NCBI GenBank assembly: GCA_910577235.1
Contig: CAJTMX010000021.1
Coordinates: 1 to 64,000 of the forward strand
Origin: an uncultured Acetatifactor sp.
GTDB taxonomy: Bacteria > Bacillota > Clostridia > Lachnospirales > Lachnospiraceae
Length of the DNA: 64,000 nt
Direction: 5' to 3'
This document shows, one piece after another, positions 1 through 7,074 of this stretch (position 1 is the stretch's first letter; every line of letters starts with the position of its first letter). The translations under genes and the position numbers were made by a program. The notes beneath the pieces were generated by a model that saw only the letters and a list, made by a program, of their open reading frames with translations, had not been told where the DNA came from and searched no databases.

Positions 1-45
1 GACTTTATATTTATTTCCCCTTTTTTCGTGGGTACCCAATTCCGA

Positions 46-69
46 AAAGGGAGTTAATTATCTCCCTTT
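46..69 (-). terminator. Hairpin after the immunity-like gene
   Basis: An 8 bp perfect stem (AAAGGGAG / CTCCCTTT) with an 8-nt loop starts two bases after the stop codon of the leftward gene that ends at 71. On the minus strand it is followed by only a short T run (TTTT then CGG), so it is a modest intrinsic terminator. The adjoining bases CAATTCCGAAAAGGGAG also resemble the end of the dispersed element family described elsewhere in this window. Confidence 0.45.
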
Positions 70-70
70 A

Positions 71-460
71 CTAAAAAGTGTTCCTACTCCATAAAATCAT
101 GACATCACCGTTAACAAAACCAACACCAACTCCGGATTTTGCTTTTAAAACATCAGCATGCTTTCCACCATCCAAATATCTTTTCAGGAGGCAGGTAACA
201 TCATTCAAAATTTCTTCCCATTCAGCTTTTTTGCACCATTGGAATGGATCATCTCTTGTATCGAAATCTGTCACTTCATTGCACAACCAATCCTCATCAT
301 CTAAATCAAATTCCGATGTTCCGACTAGCTCCATTGACCAATTATCATCACCATCGTCATACAAGTTAAAACCAAAAGCCATAACCTCATTTGGAATACC
401 TGTTTCCGATATATCTTCCAATACATCATCTAACCATTCTGATACTTGATCAAACATCAT
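71..460 (-). CDS. Small acidic protein, immunity-protein-like
   Basis: A 129-residue, strongly acidic cytoplasmic protein with no signal peptide or membrane segment. Asp/Glu clusters occupy roughly residues 9-18, 34-38 and 50-58, and Trp is frequent. I do not recognise a named family. Size, acidity and Trp content resemble polymorphic-toxin immunity proteins (SMI1/Imm type), but no diagnostic motif is visible, so that is a guess. The segment is visibly more AT-rich than the genes to its right and is bounded by two small hairpins (46-69 and 568-589), which suggests an acquired accessory gene. No toxin gene lies beside it; one could lie left of the window. The ATG pair at 455-460 is preceded by AGGAGAT, a good ribosome site. 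Confidence 0.6.
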   Translation of the reverse strand: MMFDQVSEWLDDVLEDISETGIPNEVMAFGFNLYDDGDDNWSMELVGTSEFDLDDEDWLCNEVTDFDTRDDPFQWCKKAEWEEILNDVTCLLKRYLDGGKHADVLKAKSGVGVGFVNGDVMILWSRNTF

Positions 461-567
461 CTAAATCTCCTGTACCAATATTTGGGTTTATATATCTGGT
501 TTTTTATATATCTGGTTATAAAGTATTTATCAGCAATGCATATTTGTAGATTCATTTTAATGGCTAC

Positions 568-589
568 ACAATTCCGAAACGGGAATTGT
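568..589. repeat. Palindrome ACAATTCCG..CGGGAATTGT
   Basis: A near-perfect hairpin lies just past the fumarase stop codon, with an 8 bp stem and a short loop. It could act as the fumarase terminator, although it lacks a T run. The arm CAATTCCGAAAC matches the terminal motif CAATTGCGAAAC of the dispersed element family, so it may equally be a decayed insertion end. Confidence 0.4.
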
Positions 590-592
590 CCC

Positions 593-1435
593 TTACAGTA
601 CGCGAACAGCATGGCGGTTCACGTGACAGCAAATATTAACGGCAACCGGCAGGCCTGCTATATGCGTTGGATATGTATTGATATTCACCGCAAGCGCCGT
701 AACGGTACCGCCCAGACCGCCCGGTCCTATGCCCAGGCCATTGATAGCGCTTAACAATTCCTCCTCCATTTCCTTAATATAAGGAACCGAGGAATGCTCT
801 CCCACTTCGCGCGTCAGAGCCTGCTTGGCCATTATAGCGCATTTTTCAAAGGTACCGCCAATACCGACTCCCACCACCATAGGAGGACATGCGTTGGGCC
901 CTGCGTCTTTCACTGCGGTCAAAATAGCGTTTTTTACTCCTTCGATACCGTCTGCGGGTTTGAGCATAAAAATCCTGCTCATATTCTCGCTGCCAAATCC
1001 TTTGGGAGCCACGGTAATCCTCACTTTATCTCCGGGTGTTATCTTATAATGAATGACCGCAGGAGTATTATCCCCTGTATTTTCCCTTATCAGCGGATCT
1101 TTAACTACGGATTTGCGCAGATACCCGTCCACGTAACCTCTGCGCACTCCCTCATGAACAGCCTCCTCCAGACTGCCCCCTTCAAAGTGCACCTCCTGAC
1201 CCACCTCCAGAAAGATCACCGCCATACCGGTATCCTGGCAGATCGGTATCATGTCTTCTCCGGCAATATGCAAATTCTCCTGCAGTTGACCCAAAATCTG
1301 TCTGCCAAGATCCGACTTCTCCGTCTGTACCGCATTAGACAAAGCTTTTTTCATATCAGCCGATAAATAATGATTGGCCTCGATACACATTTCCTTAATA
1401 TTATCTGTGATTGCGCTTAACTCTATTGTTCTCAT
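593..1435 (-). CDS. Fumarate hydratase class I, alpha subunit (TtdA/FumA N-terminal type)
   Basis: This is the 280-residue alpha subunit of an oxygen-sensitive two-subunit class I fumarase (or L(+)-tartrate dehydratase), which interconverts fumarate and malate using a [4Fe-4S] cluster. Candidate cluster cysteines are Cys66 (in PICQDTG), Cys183 (in NACPP) and Cys269/270 near the C-terminus. The motif NTGDNTPAVIHY and the Gly-rich GIGPGGLGG stretch are typical. Length matches the family. The beta subunit, normally encoded directly downstream, is not here: the next leftward gene is the small acidic protein. It may be encoded elsewhere. The sequence alone does not separate fumarase from tartrate dehydratase; fumarase is the commoner role. 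Confidence 0.9.
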   Translation of the reverse strand: MRTIELSAITDNIKEMCIEANHYLSADMKKALSNAVQTEKSDLGRQILGQLQENLHIAGEDMIPICQDTGMAVIFLEVGQEVHFEGGSLEEAVHEGVRRGYVDGYLRKSVVKDPLIRENTGDNTPAVIHYKITPGDKVRITVAPKGFGSENMSRIFMLKPADGIEGVKNAILTAVKDAGPNACPPMVVGVGIGGTFEKCAIMAKQALTREVGEHSSVPYIKEMEEELLSAINGLGIGPGGLGGTVTALAVNINTYPTHIAGLPVAVNICCHVNRHAVRVL

Positions 1436-1657
1436 TATTTCCCTCTGTTTTGCACATCATAGGTTGTACCAATGTTACTACATTAATCAGTACTCGAAAC
1501 GCCAGCTCCTAATTTACATCTCCCGGAATATGGCCAACATGCTGTTCGCAATATATTCAAGCGAAACACCTCAGACCGAGGTTCCATCAGCAATGTGAAG
1601 GAGGGAGACAATATGGTGGCATTATTTTTAATGTGATGCCCGTTGCGATCATAGTTA

Positions 1658-2068
1658 TTATTTTGTCAACTGACTGCGGATCTCATCAAGTATTTCATCC
1701 GTATAGTGTCTGGGCTCCCAGAACGATCCCTGCTCATCATCAAAGTAGCGGGGAATCAGATGAATATGAAAATGGAACACGGTCTGTCCCGCCGCTTCTC
1801 CATTGTTCTGCACAATGTTAAAACCTTGACATCCCAGAGATCCGGTCATGGATTCCGCAAGTCTTTTAGCTAATATAAAAGCCTTTCCCGCCATTTCCTC
1901 CGGCAGCTGGTACAGATTGTCCGCATGTTCTTTCGGGAGGATCAGTGCATGTCCTCTGGTAGCGGGCGCGGCGTCCAGAATCACCTTGAAATTGTCATCC
2001 TCATAGATACTTCTGGTCGGAATAATGCCGTTGGCCAGTTTGCAAAAAATACAGTCTTCTTTCATCAT
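1658..2068 (-). CDS. HIT family nucleotide-binding hydrolase
   Basis: A 136-residue histidine-triad protein. The triad HFHIHLIPR near residue 90 supplies the catalytic His of a nucleotidyl hydrolase/transferase acting on purine nucleotide phosphoramidates or related substrates. An N-terminal CIFCK plus later His residues form the usual zinc site of the HinT/Hit branch. I start at the ATG pair 2063-2068 because GGAGGC lies 9 bases upstream. The longer reading frame to 2137 adds 23 residues with no family similarity and overlaps the upstream gene. It lies 40 bases after the flavodoxin-SCP2 gene and may share its transcript. Confidence 0.9.
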   Translation of the reverse strand: MMKEDCIFCKLANGIIPTRSIYEDDNFKVILDAAPATRGHALILPKEHADNLYQLPEEMAGKAFILAKRLAESMTGSLGCQGFNIVQNNGEAAGQTVFHFHIHLIPRYFDDEQGSFWEPRHYTDEILDEIRSQLTK

Positions 2069-2108
2069 AAAATGATTGCCTCCTATCTGCCCGTTATCAC
2101 GGGCTTTC

Positions 2109-3104
2109 TTATTTCTCAAACACAAACAGGCTGTCAAGCATTCGCATTACGCGGAAATTACCTTTCATTTTCATAGCGCCTGACATAAACGCGCTCTGAA
2201 AAGACATTTTGCCCGCAATGATATCGTCGATCATATCCGAAGCCGCCGTCACTTCCACATCCGTTTCCTCCGCAGTACCGTAATGACATTCCACCTGAGG
2301 GCCGTCTACCTGAATGATCAAAGCGTCCTCCCTTTCATCCAGTTTTAACGAATAGGATGCCGAAAAACCCGGCTGGGGTTTGAATGCCTGATGAAAGCGC
2401 TGGATATAGGTGTCCTGTGAACCGCCGTCTTTCTCGCTTAGCATATCCCGGAACATGCTTGCCAGTTCCTGGATATCTTCTTTTTGACGCTGTACATAGC
2501 TGTCGTCCGCTACATAGCGCGACAATTGCTCCGACTCCTGAGGAGTCAGATCCACATTGGGAGTTATGGCCACGATATTCTTTACGGCTTGATTACTGGC
2601 AGGAAAGCTGGGCGTTTTCTGGTTGACTGTCCGATACAGATTTTCCGCCTTTTTCTCAATGATCGTTGTGTATTCCTGTTTCATCTCCAATGTGAGGGTA
2701 TTGGCAATATATCCACAGATTCCGCTGCAGGGCCGTCCTCCCAGAACCTCCCAGGCGGTGGCCAACTGCATCTTTCCTTCCCGCTCTCCATAGGTTGTTG
2801 ACATGACAACCGGACACATATACAGCTTAGAAATCTTTTCCTTATCTCCATAGAGCCAGCAGGAATCCAGAAATTGATACATGTATCCGCCTATGCCATA
2901 CCATTCCACTGTACCGGCCAATATGATACCGTCCGCATCCTTCAGCGTCTGAGGCAAAGTCGGAATGGCATTCTTATTTTCATACAGATTATACTGTGTC
3001 ACATGTACTCTGAGTTCTTCCAGTACTTCCCGCATTTTATTGATCACATACAGGGTAGGATCATCGATCAATCCCCTGCCGCCATAATAAATATTAATAT
3101 TCAC
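2109..3104 (-). CDS. Flavodoxin-like/FMN reductase domain fused to an SCP2 sterol-carrier-like domain
   Basis: About 331 residues. The N-terminal half is a flavodoxin fold: a starting beta strand ending in YYGGRG, then ILAGTVEWYGIGG and a SCWLYGDK segment, like NAD(P)H-dependent FMN reductases. The last ~110 residues (FKPQPGFSASYSL onward) look like an SCP2 lipid-binding domain. The likely start is GTG at 3104, preceded by GGAGG with 5-nt spacing, inside the 3' end of the rhomboid gene, so the two are translationally coupled. An ATG at 3116 in the same frame is the alternative; it lacks a good ribosome site. The substrate is unknown; redox handling of a hydrophobic ligand is an inference. Confidence 0.75.
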   Translation of the reverse strand: MNINIYYGGRGLIDDPTLYVINKMREVLEELRVHVTQYNLYENKNAIPTLPQTLKDADGIILAGTVEWYGIGGYMYQFLDSCWLYGDKEKISKLYMCPVVMSTTYGEREGKMQLATAWEVLGGRPCSGICGYIANTLTLEMKQEYTTIIEKKAENLYRTVNQKTPSFPASNQAVKNIVAITPNVDLTPQESEQLSRYVADDSYVQRQKEDIQELASMFRDMLSEKDGGSQDTYIQRFHQAFKPQPGFSASYSLKLDEREDALIIQVDGPQVECHYGTAEETDVEVTAASDMIDDIIAGKMSFQSAFMSGAMKMKGNFRVMRMLDSLFVFEK

Positions 3105-3729
3105 CTTTTCCTCCATAACCCGTATTCGGTCTTTGTTTCCCCGAAACACGTATATACAACGCCAATATCATACCCAGTATAAATCCCACCAGCAGTCCGC
3201 CGATATGCGCCAGATTATCTACATTGCCGCCGGTAAAACCGCTGTATAGTGACAGGCATATCATTAAGATCACTCTTGTCAGCGTGACATTCTCCATTTG
3301 CCGGTTAGAAAACATCACCATTGCCAGCAACAGCCCGTCCAGACCAAAGATCGCGCCGCTGGCCCCCAGAGACACCGCCCAATTATTGCCGATGATCTTG
3401 CCTATCAGGGATAACAGATTTCCTCCGATCCCGGATGCCAGATATATTCCCGTAAAAGGAAGATGGCCTATCTCCCTCTCAATCATGGCTCCCATAAAAA
3501 GCAAGATTATCATATTGTTGAACAAATGACTGGTATCCGCATGTAAAAACATTGCCCAGAAGATTCGTCCATATTCATCATTTACTATGACTTCCACCGC
3601 ACTGAGGCATCCTCTGTCATACAGAACGTTCCCGGGTAATTGGCAGAAAACATAAACTCCCACATTGACAGCCACCAGAATAACGCTTATAAAGGGAAGA
3701 GTCCTCAGTTTTCTAATATATTCTACCAT
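3094..3729 (-). CDS. Rhomboid family intramembrane serine protease
   Basis: A 211-residue polytopic membrane protein with the rhomboid core. The catalytic Ser124 sits in GASGAIFG, and the partner His175 in NLAHIGGLLVGF. HLFNNM (residues 68-73) corresponds to the conserved HxxxN region of TM2. Six membrane segments are expected. It cleaves transmembrane substrates within the bilayer. It follows the FHA gene after a ~55-base gap and overlaps the next gene by 11 bases, so it probably belongs to the downstream end of the Tad transcript. Processing or quality control of pilus or secreted membrane proteins would fit the location but is inference. Confidence 0.92.
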   Translation of the reverse strand: MVEYIRKLRTLPFISVILVAVNVGVYVFCQLPGNVLYDRGCLSAVEVIVNDEYGRIFWAMFLHADTSHLFNNMIILLFMGAMIEREIGHLPFTGIYLASGIGGNLLSLIGKIIGNNWAVSLGASGAIFGLDGLLLAMVMFSNRQMENVTLTRVILMICLSLYSGFTGGNVDNLAHIGGLLVGFILGMILALYIRVSGKQRPNTGYGGKGEY

Positions 3730-3784
3730 AGATGGTCCTCTGCTTGTTCATATAGAAAACTGTACCACTCTTTGCCCCTGTTCG

Positions 3785-4993
3785 TCAACGAAAAATATAT
3801 TCCACTTTGCCGAACCGAAGTTCATCCTCTTTTTCCAAGCGGCGTTTCTCATAGGGACGCATACGCAATCCGTTTTTGAATGTCCCGTTGGTAGAATTCA
3901 GATCTTCCAGATAAATACTGCCCTCCTCGTCCAATAAGCGGGCATGGATACGGCTGACCGATCTGTCTTCCAGCACCAGATCTGCCTCCTCCCTCTTTTT
4001 ACCGATCACAAAGGGAAACTTATCGATTCTTACTGCCAGTTCCCCGTCCTCCCTGTACAGCCCCCGAGACGGTTCCTTCTCCGATTCCTCCAAATATACG
4101 GTTTTTCCATATTCTTCCTCATTCCTTTCTTCCTCAGACGGATCATCATCCCCCTTGCCATAGACCACCTCTTCTCCCACTGCTCCCAAGTTCTGCATAA
4201 CCACCTGGCGCTGTAAGATTTCCTGGTATGTAACGGGCTCCTGTCTCCTTCTGCGTCCTCCCAAAAAGGAAAGAAATCTCCGGGGTCTGTCCATTGCCCC
4301 GGTTTCCGGGACCATCGGACGGTTATGTTCAGGCTCCGAAACCTGTGACAGCTCCTGCGTCTGCATTACATCTGTTTTCCTTTCCCGGCAAACTGATTCT
4401 TGCCGCGTTTTCTCCTTTTTCTCCGCCTCTCTGAATCTTTCATAAATTGAAGGATTAATGCAGCTATCTCCGGCAGTGGCGTATTGTTCGTACAGATTAT
4501 ATACGAACTCTACCAGAGCCTCATCCTCATAGTCAATATGCTCCACCCAAAAATCCAGTAATTCCTTAAACCCTCTGTCCTTTTGGCAATAGGGTACATA
4601 CATGAAAAAGAAATCGTTCTTCTCCAAGTCCTGATAGATATGCAGGGGGCTCCAGATCACATTTTGATCTTCCAGCAGAAATCTGTAAAGTTCCTGTCCC
4701 ATCCGCTCCATGCCCCACAGAAAAGCCCGCATCCACTCTCTGCCCACTGCTTTTCCCTCAAAAAGCTGTACTATATTCTGAGTAGAAGAGATATCGTAAT
4801 ACAGAAAGGCCTCCCCGTCAATATACCGCAGACTGCAGGGCAGCAAGAAACGAATACCTCCCCGGTTCAAAATACAGTACTGATAACGGCTTTCCCGGGG
4901 CTTTTCCTCCAACCGCAGCCGCGCGTAATTGCAATTCATATTTCTGATATACTCGGTCTCCAATGTATTACACTGTGATTTTACATTCTCCAT
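3785..4993 (-). CDS. FHA domain protein with DUF6382-like N-terminal domain
   Basis: 402 residues. The first ~190 (LNRGGIRFLLPCSLRYIDGE and the segment after it) resemble the DUF6382 domain often joined to FHA in Lachnospiraceae Tad loci. A low-complexity Glu/Arg-rich linker follows. Residues ~320-402 form a forkhead-associated domain with the phosphothreonine-binding elements GKKREEADLVL, SRIHA and NSTNGTF. FHA domains bind phosphothreonine peptides, which suggests that pilus assembly is gated by a Ser/Thr kinase; no such kinase is encoded in this window. The protein lacks a signal peptide and should be cytoplasmic. It is last among the recognisable Tad genes. DUF assignment is from memory of the family; the FHA call is firm. 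Confidence 0.85.
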   Translation of the reverse strand: MENVKSQCNTLETEYIRNMNCNYARLRLEEKPRESRYQYCILNRGGIRFLLPCSLRYIDGEAFLYYDISSTQNIVQLFEGKAVGREWMRAFLWGMERMGQELYRFLLEDQNVIWSPLHIYQDLEKNDFFFMYVPYCQKDRGFKELLDFWVEHIDYEDEALVEFVYNLYEQYATAGDSCINPSIYERFREAEKKEKTRQESVCRERKTDVMQTQELSQVSEPEHNRPMVPETGAMDRPRRFLSFLGGRRRRQEPVTYQEILQRQVVMQNLGAVGEEVVYGKGDDDPSEEERNEEEYGKTVYLEESEKEPSRGLYREDGELAVRIDKFPFVIGKKREEADLVLEDRSVSRIHARLLDEEGSIYLEDLNSTNGTFKNGLRMRPYEKRRLEKEDELRFGKVEYIFR

Positions 4994-5061
4994 TTTCTAC
5001 CTCTTTTCATATGTTGGGAGACATTTTGACCGGACTCCCATACCCCTGTTACAATATATAC

Positions 5062-5520
5062 TCAGTCCCCGTTATCCCGGACCAGCAATTTCGCCAATGT
5101 GGCCTTATCCCATGTATTCAGCCGAAAGACCAGCTCCAGGCGCTGGGTCTCTCCCGGCCTGGCCAAACTGCCATATGGCAATATATACTCTCCCGCCGCC
5201 TCCAGGCGGATTTGCTGTCCCTGCACGGAAAAACGCGGGGGCTGCGGCTGTATCCACAGATATTGTTCCCTGTCCCATAGCAGTGTCAGTTCCTGTAGAT
5301 AATTCAGACGTTCTTGGGGCGTCCCCTCGTAATTACCGGCCTTTATCAGCATGGACGCCATATCCTGTTCCAGCAGGCATCTGTCGTATTGCGCAAACAG
5401 CATAACAACCAGAAAAAGATATACGCCCAACACCGTGGGCAGCACCAGCGCCGCCTCCACGGAAAAATATCCCTTTATTCTACCATGCCTTTTCATCGTT
5501 TCAGGCATTTCCCACGGCAA
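5062..5520 (-). CDS. TadE-like minor pseudopilin
   Basis: About 152 residues with one N-terminal membrane helix, the pattern of TadE/TadG pseudopilins. The prepilin peptidase site is G17|YFSVE: Glu at +5 relative to the cleavage, followed by a hydrophobic run (AALVLPTVLGVYLFLVVML). The remainder is an extracytoplasmic domain. It lies ~30 bases downstream of the prepilin peptidase gene. The start is uncertain: the longest option is TTG at 5520 close to GGGAG; in-frame ATGs at 5509-5511 and 5494-5496 are possible and would leave a short basic leader before the cleavage site. Confidence 0.82.
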   Translation of the reverse strand: MPWEMPETMKRHGRIKGYFSVEAALVLPTVLGVYLFLVVMLFAQYDRCLLEQDMASMLIKAGNYEGTPQERLNYLQELTLLWDREQYLWIQPQPPRFSVQGQQIRLEAAGEYILPYGSLARPGETQRLELVFRLNTWDKATLAKLLVRDNGD

Positions 5521-5550
5521 ATCTCCCGCAGTATTGCCTCCTCACCTCCT

Positions 5551-5991
5551 TCATATCCCAAGCAGCAACGCGGCCACCGTGCCTGCCCATAAAAACGGCA
5601 CAAACGCGATACGGGTATTTCTATCGGCCCTCTTTAATAAAAGCAGCGCCACGCTGATCAAAAATATACCCATGAGAGCAATGCCGAAAGCCAGCAAACA
5701 ATCCGTTGGCCCCAGACAATTGCCCAAAAGGATCAGTTCCCATCCGTCTCCCCTGCCAATCTGCTCTCCTGTTATCTTAGCCAGCACCAATGCAATGGTC
5801 CCGGGCACAAGGGCAATGCCAAGCTCCCCCCAAGATGCCGCTCCCAGCATTCCTCTTGCGAGAGCTCCTACGCAGGAGATCACCACTCCAACCGCCAGCG
5901 ACCGCCCCGGAATATATTGGCTTTTTATATCAAATATACTGTGCCAGGCCAGCAGCACGGTCACACACAGATATCCGCCCCATCTCCACAT
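5551..5991 (-). CDS. Type IV prepilin peptidase, A24 family (TadV/CpaA)
   Basis: A 146-residue polytopic membrane aspartyl protease that removes leaders from Flp and TadE-type prepilins. The two catalytic Asp residues are visible: Asp21 in SIFDIKSQ and Asp82 in the GxGD motif GRGD. It is the short TadV form without the N-methylation domain. The ribosome site AGGAGG is placed in the last codons of the preceding TadE-like gene, 4 bases upstream, giving tight coupling. Its likely substrates are all encoded in this cluster (71-residue Flp and two TadE-like proteins). Confidence 0.9.
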   Translation of the reverse strand: MWRWGGYLCVTVLLAWHSIFDIKSQYIPGRSLAVGVVISCVGALARGMLGAASWGELGIALVPGTIALVLAKITGEQIGRGDGWELILLGNCLGPTDCLLAFGIALMGIFLISVALLLLKRADRNTRIAFVPFLWAGTVAALLLGI

Positions 5992-5995
5992 GATG

Positions 5996-6946
5996 TCATT
6001 CCTCCTCGTTCAAATCTTCTGTCCGTTCCGGGAATCCACAGCGGCCGCAGGGACGGTAGGGCATATTTTCCTGCCATTCTATCACACGAATCCGGCGCAA
6101 CAGCGCCGGGCAGTCTCTGACCGTATGACTGCGGTCTCCCTCCCGGGTCAGATACAGCAGGTTTCCCACCGGCATATCCTCACAGCGGATGCAGGGACGG
6201 TACATTGATCCGCTCCCATTGCGCAGCATCCATACAGTTTCCGGTTCCGCCTCAAAGACACTGGGTTTCAAATAGGAACAGCCTCCACTGCCATGCCATA
6301 CTTCTCCATTCTCGGTCACATATACATACAATTTCTTTTCGGTATGCTTTCCGACGGCATAACCGGTCCAGGCCCTTCCATAATATCTGCTGCACATGCG
6401 AAAATAGGGAAAGGGAAAGCAGGTGATCTTCGGACACACTTGATAGGTTAAGACAATATCAATGCACTCGTCTTCCTCCAGATATTCGGATGACAGATAT
6501 GTCAGTCCTCGGCTACCATGGGTCAGAGGAGATTCATTCAGATATTCTTTACCCAATATCTGCTGTATTCTTCCGTTGACATACAGATAAGATACCGCCA
6601 GATCCGGAATATCCCCCGCTCCCTCCATTGTTCCTAAAAAGGTTAATTCCCGACCGGTCTGCCACAGCGCATACTCCAGTTTTCCATGCAGCCGCAACAT
6701 CTCTATACAACTGCCCAGATGAAGAACGAAGAAGAGCAGCAGCGGTGCCACTATTGCGGCCTCCACCGTCATACTGCCCCTATGTTTCATCTTTTTGTGC
6801 ACCAAACGGGAGATACGCGGGTATGTCCCCTCTATACATGGACATACTGCAAATGCGCGTAATAGGAAGTTGTATAAGGGAAAGGGCATTATAAATATTA
6901 TATAATATATAGTTACAAAAGGAGTTTCCATCCATAGAGAAGACAT
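5996..6946 (-). CDS. TadE-like pseudopilin with two C-terminal Cys repeats
   Basis: 316 residues. A TadE-like segment G57|SMTVE followed by AAIVAPLLLFFVL is the prepilin cleavage site and helix. The C-terminal ~110 residues hold two copies of a unit with the layout xYVTxxGxxxH...C...PCxxC (YRPCIRC and YRPCGRC), similar to the small Cys/zinc motif found in Ada and in many secreted Firmicutes proteins. The chosen ATG at 6946 has GGAGG 9 bases upstream but gives an unusually long 57-residue leader. ATG at 6790 would give a typical 5-residue leader but has no ribosome site. It starts just past the element at 6979-7065. Confidence 0.8.
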   Translation of the reverse strand: MSSLWMETPFVTIYYIIFIMPFPLYNFLLRAFAVCPCIEGTYPRISRLVHKKMKHRGSMTVEAAIVAPLLLFFVLHLGSCIEMLRLHGKLEYALWQTGRELTFLGTMEGAGDIPDLAVSYLYVNGRIQQILGKEYLNESPLTHGSRGLTYLSSEYLEEDECIDIVLTYQVCPKITCFPFPYFRMCSRYYGRAWTGYAVGKHTEKKLYVYVTENGEVWHGSGGCSYLKPSVFEAEPETVWMLRNGSGSMYRPCIRCEDMPVGNLLYLTREGDRSHTVRDCPALLRRIRVIEWQENMPYRPCGRCGFPERTEDLNEEE

Positions 6947-6978
6947 ATCCGCTCACCTCCCGCTTGTGTAAATTAATA

Positions 6979-7065
6979 GACTATTGCAAACCCCGTTTCA
7001 AGAGACAGAGCCCGTTTTGTCTATTTTGACCGGCTCCGTCACCAGGGAAAAGCTTCACAATCACC
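6979..7065. repeat. Decayed copy of the CAATTGCGAAAC element (copy D)
   Basis: The segment starts CTATTGCAAACCCCGTTTC and ends TTCACAATCACC, degenerate forms of the family ends. It shares CAAACCCCGTTTCAAGA and GGCTCCGTCACC with copy C (9129-9267). It fills the gap between the DUF5702 gene and the Cys-repeat TadE gene. No flanking direct repeat is evident, which fits an old insertion. Confidence 0.55.
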
Positions 7066-7074
7066 CAGTGTACA

